Positions 29,875-39,645 of a DNA stretch of 64,000 nt are shown one piece after another. This DNA comes from Bathynomus jamesi (Eukaryota > Arthropoda > Malacostraca > Isopoda > Cirolanidae). Below the pieces are notes generated by a model. That model was not told the DNA's origin, searched no databases, and saw nothing but the letters and a program-made list of their open reading frames with translations. The translations under genes were made by a program, and so were the position numbers. Each line of letters starts with the position of its first letter. The first letter of the stretch is position 1. The DNA lies in NCBI GenBank assembly GCA_023014485.1, contig JAJOZX010000091.1:1-64000 (forward strand), written 5' to 3'.

Positions 29875-32451
29875 TAGGGTGATTATTCAAATATGGGGTA
29901 AAAAAAAAAGATTTATATTTTAATGTGTTCAACCCTTTAAATGGTTCATTTCAGCATAAAAATAACTATCCTAAAATATTTTAGCAAATTTTTAATTTTT
30001 AAGGGTTGCTACCAGCAATTAAAATTGACAGAACGACTCAAATTGTCAAATTTTTCCACACCATCCTGGAGGTACAGTACAAGGCGCATTGCTTTTTTTT
30101 AATGTGGAAAGCTCCCCCGTAGGTCCTACCATAACCACAAGCATGCATAATTAAACTAGCATGATATTTGAGACATTAGCTGTCCTTACTTCATCAATGT
30201 TTCTTTTTTTCTATCAGGGTAAACAGCCCTGTAGTTTTCCACTACTTGTAGCAAGAATTGTTTTTGATCTTCGTCATGTGTTAGTATTTTATTATATTCA
30301 TCCATTAATTTTACTCCTCTTTCCGCTATATCATTCACGACTTTCCACTGTTTGATAGATTTCTTAGCGAAGTTAAACTCTTCATCATTATGCCATTCTT
30401 TAGCATCTTTGAGTAAAAATTTTGTCACTAAATTCTGTTATTGTAAAGAATCTTTGAGTATTTGATGTGACAAAATCTTCTAATTTCTTCGTTAGAATAA
30501 GTGCAGGATCTAGAAAAGCCCGTTTTGCAGGAAGAGTTTCTGTTGTATTTTGCAAGGCCTTTACCATTTTGTTTTTTGTTTCAGTAGGCACTTCATCATC
30601 ATAAAAGGCCAACGCTAGCAGTTCTTCTGATAGGTACCAGAGGTGACCTAACAGTTTTTTAATAGCAACAAATGCAATTGTGTCATTTATTTGTTTGTAG
30701 ACTACAAGATTCTGTAATAATTCCAGATCAAGACGAGGAGCGCAAGATGGCACAGGAGCTGTAAACCATGCCTTTACATATAACCGAGTAGCAAATAGAC
30801 AGATGTCTTTTAGTCCTTTTTTGTCTTTTACTGAAATTCTGAACTGAGATTTGAACAAAAAATTTTAATGAATATGTAATTTTGGCCATCCACCTAGCCC
30901 GATGAAGTCCCGTTGGATGTTTAAATTTGATTCCACCTTTTGGTTCACCTCCCAAAAAAATAATTGCTAACTGCATTAGTTCTAAGTAATCGTCTCTTGG
31001 TTGGAATGTGTCTAGTTGATTTGCTGCAAATATAATTATGTCATCTTTGATGTCATGAATATTTTCATAGATATCTGGATCTGATAATACTGTTTCGTAG
31101 TCCTCCTTATTAATGCTTGACCATTTTTCTCTGAACTTCTTAAAAAGGACTATATCTGGGCCAGAAGATGGTGATAAAGACTTTGAAACAACAGCTTCCA
31201 GCATAATTTCAAATATGTGGTGTCGACATGCCAGCCACAATAAATCGTTGTCGAATTTTTGTTCTAGAAGAATAGCTGCACCATTTCTAGGACCAGTATT
31301 GGCTGCCGTTGTATCGAAGCACATGCATTCTATTTGTTCGCAGATGCCCAATTCAAGCGATGTCTGATTGTTGGCATTAAAACTAGAGACGCATTTCTGT
31401 CACTCAATTTTGCAACATCAAGACTTCCTAATAATTTATCATGAAACAATTTTCTACGTTTGCCAACCTTACTTTTCCATGTTGAAGGTTGTGCGGCACA
31501 GAAACCAGATTCATCACTTTTATTCTCCTCTGATTCTGATTCTGATGATTTACTGGTGAGTATGACAGCCTCTTCATTCTTCTTTCTTTTGATCTCTTCT
31601 TCTGCTTTCCTCTTTTCATAACGTTGTTGCTTTTCTGCTGCTCTTTGCTCTTTTTTAGCAACAGCCTTATCAATGGTACCCATTTTTCCATGACGTCCTT
31701 TCTCACGTTGCATTTTCAAGAATTTCTTATCATCTTCTATTTTTATAAGCTGCATAGCATTCTCATGAGCAATGTCAAATAAGTTTTCCAGTTTATCTTT
31801 CCATTTTTCTTCTTTATTATTTAAATTTTGTGATCTTTTCAATTTGTTTGCTTTGTTTTTCTTAAGCAGCTGCCATTCCTTCAGTATTCCTTGAATTTTA
31901 TCTACTACATGTACTCTGTTTTGCTGGTATTCCTGTTTTTTTCCAAACTGCTAGCACATCATCCGCAGTAGAGTAGCATGATTCTCTAATGCCTCGCTTT
32001 TTAATATTTCTGTAGTGCATGAAGAGGGTCATCATTTCCTTTTCTGATGGTAATACGGATGTTTTAGTACTGCAGAGGGCTGCCCAATTAGCCATACTTC
32101 AGTTTCTTTTCTTGTAGAACTTCTCCCAACTGAGCAACTAGGTGATGGGGAGTTAGGCCTAGCTTCCATAATCGATTAATTGGTATCAAAATTACGAGTT
32201 CCAAACAACAATTAAAAGCAAGCTAGTATATAAACCATTAATTAAAAATTCTGAAATTCAAACAATTAAACATAAAATCATAAGTTGTAAAAACAAACAA
32301 ATTGAAAAAAAGGGAAACTTTGACGCCTGGTAGCACATGGTAAATTTTATTTAAAATTCACCAAATTTGGCATACACTACTTTTTTTGTCATAGGGAACA
32401 AAAATACAGGTTGAACAATTAAAAAAAAAACTGATTTTTTGAATCACCCTA
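29875..32451 (-). mobile_element. DNA transposon of unclear superfamily, copy B
   Basis: Inverted copy of element A with ends TAGGGTGAT at 29875 and ATCACCCTA at 32451. The two copies are about 98 percent identical by eye. The left flank here is GTAAATT rather than pure (TA)n. Together A and B form a 6.4 kb inverted repeat with a 1.25 kb centre. Confidence 0.8.
30186..32169 (-). pseudogene. transposase-like protein, copy B, internally deleted
   Basis: Same domain order as copy A: charged helical N-terminus, MCFDTTAANTG, GAAILLEQKF, LACRHHIFE, GLHRARWMAKI, IAERGVKLM and the C-terminal KKETLMK. The open parts are 31330-31842, 30728-31351, 30400-30858 and 30186-30428, separated by one-base shifts. 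Breaks differ from those of copy A in part: for example the segment between CLFATRLYVKAW and the ALILTKKLEDF block is open here but broken in A. The same internal segment before FDTT is missing in both, so both descend from one deleted element that was mobilised by a protein supplied elsewhere. Confidence 0.7.
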
Positions 32452-32574
32452 ATTATATATATATATACACATTTCAACTGCAAAGAACACGCAGTATAAT
32501 TAACGTAAAGAACGACGCTTGTATAGGAGACATCCCGCGCAAGATGAGGAGGGAGAACGAACAAATGAAAAAAT

Positions 32575-32651
32575 GAGGTAACCACCCGGGAATCGAACCC
32601 GGGATCTTCCGATTGCCGGTCAGATATGATAACCACTACACCATGGTCCTC
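32575..32651 (-). tRNA. tRNA-like cloverleaf, array unit 1
   Basis: A-box and B-box are intact, T-arm CCCGGG/CCCGGG is perfect, and the anticodon arm is TCTGA/TCGGA with loop CCGGCAA. The acceptor pairs ACCA with TGGT and then GAGG with CCTC across an unpaired TA. The missing T33 argues against a decoding tRNA. Confidence 0.45.
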
Positions 32652-32841
32652 ACTCGATCAGAAGTCGTAATTCTCCTACATACGCGCAGAAACCAATGCC
32701 CCGAGGAGGGCACCTCCCGCATGCCGCACCTATATATACATTTCAACTGCAAAGAACACGCAGTATAATTAACGTAAAGAACGACGCTTGTATAGGAGAC
32801 ATTCCGCGCAAGATGAGGAGAGAACGAACAAATGAAAAAAT

Positions 32842-32873
32842 GAGGTAACCACCGGGAATCGAACCCGGGATCT
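32842..32873 (-). pseudogene. truncated tRNA-like unit at inversion junction
   Basis: Only the T-arm half remains (AACCACCGGGAATCGAACCC). The sequence then switches at GGGATCTT to the opposite-strand unit at CTTGCGCGG. ATCTT occurs at both breakpoints of the intact unit. Confidence 0.7.
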
Positions 32874-33032
32874 TGCGCGGAATGTCTCCTATACAAGCGT
32901 CGTTCTTTACGTTAATTATACTGCGTGTTCTTTGCAGTTGAAATGTATATATAGGTGCGGCATGCAGGAGGTGCCCCCCTCGGGACATTGGTTTCTGCGC
33001 GTATGTAGGAGAATTACGACTTCTGATCGAGT

Positions 33033-33109
33033 GAGGACCATGGTGTAGTGGTTATCATATCTGACCGGCAATCGGAAGATCCCGGGTTCGATTCCCGGGT
33101 GGTTACCTC
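33033..33109 (+). tRNA. tRNA-like cloverleaf, array unit 3
   Basis: Identical in structure to the cloverleaf at 32575-32651, on the plus strand, with intact A-box (TGGTGTAGTGGTTATC) and B-box (GGGTTCGATTCCC). Confidence 0.45.
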
Positions 33110-33301
33110 ATTTTTTCATTTGTTCGTTCTCCTCCTCATCTTGCGCGGAATGTCTCCTATACAACGTCGTTCTTTACGTTAATTATACTGGGTGTTCTTT
33201 GCAGTTGAAATCTGTATATATAGGTGCAGCATGCGGGAGGTGCCCCCCTCGGGGCATTGGTTTCTGCGCGTATGTAGGAGAATTACGACTTCTGATCGAG
33301 T

Positions 33302-33378
33302 GAGGACCATGGTGTAGTGGTTATCATATCTGACCGGCAATCGGAAGATCCCGGGTCCGATTCCCGGGTGGTTACCTC
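33302..33378 (+). tRNA. tRNA-like cloverleaf, array unit 4 (B-box changed)
   Basis: As in unit 3, 269 bp downstream, but the B-box reads GGGTCCGATTCCC. That replaces a T conserved in Pol III promoters and in the T-loop. Confidence 0.42.
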
Positions 33379-33659
33379 ATTTTTTCATTTGTTCGTTCTC
33401 CCTCCTCATCTTGCGCGGAATGTCTCCTATACAAGCGTCGTTCTTTACGTTGATATATATATATATATATATATGGGTCTCTTCAGTTTTACTTCCGGCA
33501 TTGAATTTTTTTTCATATTTTTGGTATAGACGTAAATTTTTACGTTGATTCCATTTCCGCAATCTGTTTCTTGGAGAAATAAACATGGAAAAAAGTTATG
33601 TGCAATTTTATTACGTCTACCAGTTTCCAGAACACAGAACGGAACACAAACCAAGTTTG

Positions 33660-33947
33660 CTACTTGCCAAACTGCGCAATATCATTCAGCATTTGGCGCA
33701 CTAGATCTTTGCCTGCGTGTCGGCGACGCCAGAGAAACTTGCAGAGATACGAGTCGATCATGGAACGGTGCGTACCACACCGGGGCTTGTTACCGCGTTT
33801 GAGTTGGTTCCACGTCGACTCTATCCGTTGCGTGTATGCTCCGGTTGAAGGGTCCACGAAGTTTTCGTTGTGGTTCACTGTTTTGTGACTGAAGCTGTAT
33901 CCTTCGAGCTGTTCGATGCTTTCATACGCTTTCCATTTGTCACTCAT
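33660..33947 (-). pseudogene. ISXO2/Merlin transposase C-terminal fragment
   Basis: The 95-residue frame contains YSFSHKTVNHNENFVDPSTG, AYTQRIESTWNQLKRG, then SMIDSYLCKFLWRRRH. This is the end of the DDE domain of IS1595/ISXO2-type transposases: the H-x-x-N-F block and the glutamate in T-x-x-I-E-S-x-W that serves as third catalytic residue. The N-terminal zinc ribbon and the first two acidic residues are gone. A TTAGG-like array lies immediately before the ATG. The Met at 33947 is simply the first in frame. The fragment fills the middle of the TIR element at 33475-34148. Confidence 0.75.
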
Positions 33948-33948
33948 T

Positions 33949-33991
33949 TAGGTTAGGGTAGGTTAGGTTAGGGTAGGGTAGGTTAGGTTAA
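33949..33991 (+). repeat. short TTAGG/TTAGGG-like array
   Basis: About eight irregular units of GGTTA and GGGTA. TTAGG is the arthropod telomere repeat, but the array is short, irregular and inside a transposon, so it is not a telomere. Confidence 0.75.
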
Positions 33992-34169
33992 GTATAGGTG
34001 GATATTTGAATACAGGTTTTGGGCCATAACTTTTTTCTTGTTTATTTCTCCAAGAAACGGATTGCAGAAATGGAATCAGCGTAAAAATCTACGTCTATAC
34101 CAAAAACATGGAAAAAATCCAATGCTGGACCTAAAACCGAAAAGACCCATATATATATATATATATATA

Positions 34170-34990
34170 TATACTTCTAAGATATGGTAATAACAGAGCT
34201 ACAGAAAAAAGGGTACAAAACTCCGCAAGCCAAACAGATAACACCAAATCCACAAGTCAGGGATCTTGGAGTAATAATGTCGTCGGATGCAGAATTCAGA
34301 GAGCACTATAAAATCAAACTCACAACGGCTAGAAAAATAATGGGAATCATCTGGAGGAGCTTCCGCAGCAGAAAAGAAAACATCATGCTCAAATTATGGA
34401 AGAGTCTAGTCCTACCAATAATTGAGTATTGCTCAGTACTCACAAGCCCACACAGAAAAAGAGACATTGCGAGCATTGAAGCTATACAAAGGACTTTTAC
34501 GTCTAAGATAGAGGAAACGGAAGGTGAAGACTGCTGGTCTCGACTACAATCCCTGGAACTCTACTCTCTTGAAAGAAGGCGAGAGCGGTACACAATAATA
34601 TACATATGGAACATACTTGAGGGCTCTGTCCCTAACCTCAGAAATGAAATAGAAACAAACTGGAATGAGAGAAGAGGCAGATTTTGTACGGTCCCAGCTG
34701 CGGTGGGACAAGGAGCCATGAAAACGAGGATGGAAAATACCCTCAGAATACGGGGCCCAAAGCTTTTCAATGTCCTTCCAAAAGAAGTGAGGAATCTCCA
34801 GCACACCAACCTGAATAACTTCAAGAACCAGCTGGACACATTCTTGTGCAAAGTCCCTGACCAGCCATGCGTGGCTGGCTACGAGGGCAGGAGGCGATCA
34901 GAGAGCAATTCCCTCCTTCACCAAGTCCCGCAAATGAGGCGGGATGCTGCAGAGGGGTCGACCGCAGGTCGATCCTGAACCGTCGTTCAA
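34170..34990 (+). pseudogene. LINE ORF2 C-terminal part, 5'-truncated copy
   Basis: A frame of 264 codons (34184-34978) starts inside the protein: VRDLGVIMSSDAEFREH is the block that follows the YxDD box in CR1/Jockey-like reverse transcriptases, then IEYCSVLTSPHRKRDIASIE, then the C-terminal LEGSVPNLRNEIE and GPKLFNVLPKEVRNL. The catalytic half is missing because of 5' truncation at the (TA)n tract. The tail AAAAGTAAAAGTAA ends in (TA)n. It is open throughout, so relatively young, but cannot act alone. Confidence 0.8.
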
Positions 34991-35009
34991 ATTCAACAAA
35001 AGTAAAAGT

Positions 35010-35026
35010 AATATATATATATATTA

Positions 35027-35058
<32 letters not shown>

Positions 35059-35069
35059 TATATATATAT
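35010..35069. repeat. (TA)n microsatellite
   Basis: Interrupted TA array directly after the LINE 3' tail. Confidence 0.95.
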
Positions 35070-36290
35070 GGGAAGAGTGTACAAATACTGATACTAAAGT
35101 CTAAGTATATAAAATAGTAAAAGTAAACACTGAATTCCATAGCGGAACAAAGTCGATCTGTACATTGTCAACATGCGTAATGTCGATACTAAAAAATTAG
35201 TTTAAATTAGAAATTAGATGAAATTAGATCAGGTTAGGTAATGTTACATTAATTAGGTTAGATTAGTCCTGTTAGGTTAGGTTAGTTTTCACTGAAAATC
35301 TGAAATTAATTTGAAATCCGAAATCGATATACTTGCTTAAGGTCGAACGTCGACATTATGAAATTGAATTTGTTCGTAATGCACTGAATTATACTCGTAT
35401 ATAGTATTTATTATACGTATATACTATAAATTCAATGTTAAAAATGAAATTGAAACACCATATAAGTATGAGTTTCATGAGTAGAACAAAATACTCAAAG
35501 GTTGAACGCTGTGTTCCAACAGTGAAGTGAATTTGTACTACGTGAACAGTTTGTTGGTAGAACCATTTACGTGAACAGTTTGTTGGTAGAACCATTTACG
35601 TGAACAGTTTGTTGGTAGAACCATTTACGTGAACAGTTTGTTGGTAGAACCATTTACGTGAACAGTTTGTTGGTAGAACCATTTACGTGAACAGTTTGTT
35701 GGTAGAATCATTTAAATCTTAAGTAAGATTTTTTTATATAAAGATTTAATAGTCTCCCAGGGGTAAAATATTTTCTTTACAGCTTATACCCACCTTGGGG
35801 TAGATTACGGGGAACCTTTTAGCCTTGCGAGTCATCTCGGATCGACTAAGTAAATGCGGTTGTTGTTGTTTTTTTTTCTTAAAAACTTTGAAGGGATTTG
35901 AGATTAGGTTTAACGAAAAAGACTGTAAAACATTTTTGATTTTTCTCTGCATTATCAAAATATTCAAATTGTACAACCTGCTTTACCACCCTCTGATAAA
36001 ATAGTTAAAACGATGTGTGTGTGTGTGTGTGTGTGTTGTGTGTGTGTGTGTGTGTGCTCGAAACTTTCTTATATATGATAAATCGCAGTTTACAAAATGG
36101 CCGACGTCCGAAAATGCACGACGTCATATTCAGTTTATAAAGTGATTATAATTTTCAGCGACTTTATAAGTGATTGTGCAATAAAAAGTAATGTTTTTTA
36201 TATTATTTAACTAGCTTAATACTGTTTTCTCTTACGGCTGCATGCTGTTGCTAATTTATCTTTAAGGCTCTTGTAGCCTACTGTATTCTA
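35070..36290. other. no gene recognised; minisatellite and (GT)n inside
   Basis: TTAGG-like sequence at 35232-35288, the 29 bp tandem repeat at 35540-35714 and (GT)n at 36014-36056. No coding motif. Confidence 0.5.
35540..35714 (+). repeat. 29 bp tandem repeat, six copies
   Basis: Unit ACGTGAACAGTTTGTTGGTA plus GAACCATTT, nearly identical in all copies; the last ends GAATCATTT. Confidence 0.95.
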
Positions 36291-36378
36291 CAGGGTGTAC
36301 CTTAAGTTCTTTTTACCCCTGAACCCTTTCCTGCTAGAATAGGGTAAAGGGGGGTAAAAGGACTTGTGGGACACCCTG
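36291..36378. mobile_element. 88 bp palindromic mariner-type MITE
   Basis: Ends CAGGGTGTACCTTAAGTTCT and, complemented, CAGGGTGTCCCACAAGTCCT, flanked by TA. The whole is one imperfect hairpin. The same end type (CAGGGTGTCCCA) occurs at 51269. Confidence 0.75.
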
Positions 36379-36763
36379 TATATCTGTGTCGGTTTAGTGA
36401 GGAAACTGAAAGAGGCCTAGTTCCTTTAAATTTTGTTTAACAATCCTGTGAACATAATTAAGAGAGGTGGGTGTAGACCTACATTTTAATATAATAGTAA
36501 TAATAGCAACAATAATAATAATAATTTTATTGTTCTTTGTTACTGATACCGTATACAGAGAGTAACATATAATAACACACATCTGTACATACGTATTATA
36601 ATGCGACAGTTAATGCATTCCTAAGTATGTGTAGCGTAGTAGAATTGACAATATTATAAAGCAATATTAACAGCATCAACAACAACGGTAATAATATCAA
36701 TATTACAATTTATTATTGTTTCTATACGAGTTGACGGTACACATCAGTTGCTACAGGAAGCAT

Positions 36764-36803
<40 letters not shown>

Positions 36804-36824
36804 GACATGCAATATATATATGTA

Positions 36825-37415
36825 CAGGGCTATTTAAAATGATTCATCCGATTTCAACTGAGAATACTTCCGTACCTATCAACCGTGCATCAACTGGGCA
36901 TACACCACATGAAAGAGGAAATCTCCGAGTTTTACAAGATCACCGCGAGAGGGCTCCAAAGTCACGCCGTGGCCTAGCCTAGCAAAAACAGTCAGTGTGA
37001 AAATGGCGTCCGCACAGCAGAAGGCGTTTTGTGTGTTGCAGTTTTCGAGCTGTAAATCGGTAGCTGGCCCCCTAGGTCGCCGGATCTTACACCGTGCGAC
37101 TTCTTCCTTTGGGGGTACGTTAAGAATACTGTGTACGTGCCACCGTTGCCCACATCTTTGGATGAGCTCCGAACTCGCATTGTTACTGCCGTCGAGTCAG
37201 TGACAACGGACATGCTGGAGCGAGTATGGGAGGAATTCGACTATCGTGTCGACGTTGCTCGTGTAACTATGGGGAAGTCACATAGAGCATTTATGAGGTG
37301 AGAGACAAAATTTGGACAGTTTTTCTTTTGGTTGATGTATCACAAATCACTCTGTATTTGTAACATTAAAAAATATCCTCATTTGAAATCAGGTGAATCA
37401 TTTTGAATAGCCCTG
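36825..37415 (+). mobile_element. internally deleted mariner/IS630-type element, copy 2
   Basis: TIRs CAGGGCTATTTAAAATGATT and its counterpart CAGGGCTATTCAAAATGATT (complemented), flanked by TA. Same family as 9902-10484, with different internal deletion breakpoints. Confidence 0.85.
37003..37300 (+). pseudogene. mariner transposase N/C fusion remnant, copy 2
   Basis: MASAQQKAFCVLQFSSCKSV (N-terminal HTH) is joined by deletion and a frame change to WPPRSPDLTPCDFFLWGYVK and then VYVPPLPTSLDELR, so the third catalytic aspartate (SPD) is kept here while it is lost in the copy at 10081-10365. Conversely this copy lost VTVQREF, which the other kept. The frame change means no fused protein. The first two aspartates are deleted. 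Confidence 0.7.
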
Positions 37416-37422
37416 TATATAT

Positions 37423-37468
<46 letters not shown>

Positions 37469-38769
37469 CGCTCTTACATATGCAGGTTACATGCATGTAT
37501 ATCCATAAATACCCACCACCCGCATGCATTTATATACACACATGCCCATTATATATTTGGACAGATGGGACGGTAATGCCTTCATATATTTACATAACAG
37601 AGAACTGCCGTTAACAAGCAAATTTTATGCTTTATTGGCAGAATGGAGTTATATGGTAAATCTTGAGAGAGAGAGTGCAGATTAGCGAAGTTATGTACTG
37701 TACACTTGTTTTAAAAATTATAATAGAGGCAAAGAGAGAGAAGTACATGGAGATTATCTGTTGTAAGTTACAAGCATATGTTTATAAATACGTACAGTAT
37801 AGATATTTAGCTAAGATTACACATTACGTAACTACACATAATTACATATACGTGTTTGAACAGCTAAGATTATACCTTCGTATTTATTTAGATATTAGAC
37901 GCCGAGATATAATTAAATAGTATACGTGTATAATTAAATTATCAAAATATTAATTACTTTCCTCATATCTTGGCAATCTTAGATGCCTTTGATCTCGTTC
38001 ATATTTAGTTTTATTTTATTGAATTATTATTAATTGTGTTTTGCTATGTAGAAATATGGAAATAAATACGGAGAGAAGAGTACATCCGTAGTTTAATTTT
38101 GTTATTCAAATAAGAGAAGGGGATAGAGAGTCATTCATGGCTTGTACGAGTTGATGAATTTGTCTTTCAGTTTCCTTTGGAAGATATTTAGTTAGAGTTG
38201 AAGTACAGACTAAACAAAGACCCTAAGATCCACTCTAGGTTAGCTCAAGAAAGAAATAGAAAATTTAGATATGGCAATGAAAAAGAAACACTGAAAACGT
38301 ATACCATGCTTACGCTTGTAGACGTGTAAAGCTCTCACACACAGGAAGAGTAGTAATAGTGAAGTATGGAACAGACGAGGCTGTTTCCCTCCTCCGCCAG
38401 TCACTGGTGACAGAAAATAGTAGTGAAAGAAGATTTATAGGAAAGTAAGAAAAAGCATAATGAAAAGAATAGCTTCAGAGTTCATTTACACCTTGCGTAC
38501 ATATACCTCGTGTACTCAGTTACGCATTAGAAGACAACGGAAACTAAAGGATAACATGAGTACTGAACTAATTAATCTAATCTACACCATGCATTTTTTT
38601 AAAGATTTTTTATTTATTTATTATGTACAAGAAGTCGTTATTTCGTCGTTGCATCATTTCTGCGTAGCCTGCCAAAGCCAAGCCACCGTACCGAAGATTT
38701 ATCCTATATTGCGTCCTTCGCTTAGGAATTATCTAGATAAAGCATTGGACTTACCCAGAAAATATTATG
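37416..38769. other. no gene recognised
   Basis: (TA)n at 37416-37462, then AT-rich sequence. ORFs at 37663-37920 and 38460-38780 show no motif. Confidence 0.45.
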
Positions 38770-38893
38770 CATTTTGGTAAGAGTCCTATATCGTTTTATC
38801 TCTTGATCAAGTGAATTCCAAAGGTTTGGACCAGTTAAAGATAAGGATCTAGTCGCACAATGTAGCGTATAATTTGGTTTTCTGATATACCTG
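38770..38893 (-). pseudogene. LINE C-terminal fragment, left of gypsy copy 2
   Basis: On the minus strand YQKTKLYATLCD, then NWSKPLEF, in shifted frames, matches the R-x-x-x-L-x-x-x...G-x-x-x-W-N-x-L end of CR1/Jockey-like proteins. It continues the LINE found at 43917-44530; gypsy copy 2 with its CCTG duplication separates the two parts. Confidence 0.45.
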
Positions 38894-39360
38894 TGTAGTG
38901 AATACTCTTATTTTAGTTTCAAGATAAATGTTAATTTTACCGTCTTGAATTTCGGAATAGTTATAAATTCATTTTAAATTAGTTACCCCTCATAATTCAA
39001 TTGTGAACCACATTAATACTAATTTTATGTATACTATATTATTTTATTGTATGTAAACATAATTAATTATATATCACAATTGTCAGTTAATTATTTATAT
39101 TCAAATATTTATTTTAATCTAATACCATGTCCATTTTACAAATAAATAATAGAAAACCAAAGGTTATATTTTCCACCTTTGGTACTGTCGCAGTTTCGCC
39201 TAACGGACTCAATACGGCTAGTGAGATAATCACTGGTTGGCACTTAACTAGCGGCAGTGCTTATGGCTACATCATCCAGGTTAACCTATACCGGATAGAT
39301 GCGCTACGGTCCCAAGCCGTAGCTTGCCTAGGCCAACGACGACGACGACGTAAACCAACA
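38894..39360 (+). repeat. 5' LTR of gypsy copy 2
   Basis: 467 bp with TGTAGTG...CCAACA ends. Confidence 0.95.
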
Positions 39361-39362
39361 AT

Positions 39363-39374
39363 TGGTGACTCCGG
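39363..39374 (+). other. primer binding site, gypsy copy 2
   Basis: TGGTGACTCCGG, two bases after the LTR. It differs from copy 1 (TGGTGACCCCGG) by one C-to-T change in the primer-complementary stretch. Confidence 0.6.
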
Positions 39375-39385
39375 AGTTGGGTTCC

Positions 39386-39545
39386 CCCCTTTTACCCGAA
39401 CGACTAGGATTAGACTGTAACGTCGTTCGTGCCCATCACCCCCTTCACCCGAGCGACTAGGACCAGACTGTAACGTCGTTCGTGCCCATCACCCCCTTCA
39501 CCCGAGCGACTAGGACCAGACTGTAATGTCGCTCGTGCCCTCTGC
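39386..39545 (+). repeat. leader tandem repeat, gypsy copy 2 (about 3 units)
   Basis: Unit of about 53 bp containing CGAGCGACTAGGACCAGACT and GTAACGTCGTTCGTGCCC. One unit more than in copy 1. Confidence 0.8.
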
Positions 39546-39645
39546 CCCTCACCCCTGCCCGTGCGCTCTGTGCCTGCGCTCGTCTCAACCTCCACTCCTT
39601 CGTTGGTAACTTGTCTTGCTTGTACGTCAGCAAGCATAGGAGAAG

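Larger units (their letters stand above)
32465..33455. repeat. array of about 270 bp tRNA-like units, partly inverted
   Basis: Units carry, in order, GGCATGCGGGAGGTGCCCC, the tRNA-like core, CTTGCGCGGAATGTCTCC, ACAAGCGTCGTTCTTTACG and CTGCGTGTTCTTTGCAGTTG. One full unit and one truncated unit lie on the minus strand (32465-32873). Then the array flips and two units follow on the plus strand (32874-33455, 269 bp apart). (TA)n borders both ends. Confidence 0.85.
33475..34148 (-). mobile_element. Merlin/IS1595-type DNA transposon, non-autonomous
   Basis: Long inverted repeats of about 130 bp: GGGTCTCTTCAGTTTTACTT at 33475 and, complemented, GGGTCTTTTCGGTTTTAGGT at 34148, both continuing through a shared CTTGGAGAAATAAACA-type block. 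Flanks are (TA)n, compatible with an 8 bp duplication. The inside encodes the C-terminal part of an ISXO2-like transposase and a TTAGG-like array. 674 bp in all. Confidence 0.75.

Noticed and set aside
33033..33109. Functional tRNA-Ala gene with anticodon GGC
   Set aside because: Position 33 is C instead of T, GGC is not a usual eukaryotic alanine anticodon, and the sequence is part of a dispersed 270 bp unit.
33949..33991. Telomere repeat
   Set aside because: Too short and irregular, and located inside a Merlin-type transposon.
35540..35714. Possible CRISPR-like array
   Set aside because: The repeats are directly adjacent with no unique spacers, so this is a minisatellite. The same holds for 56533-56729.
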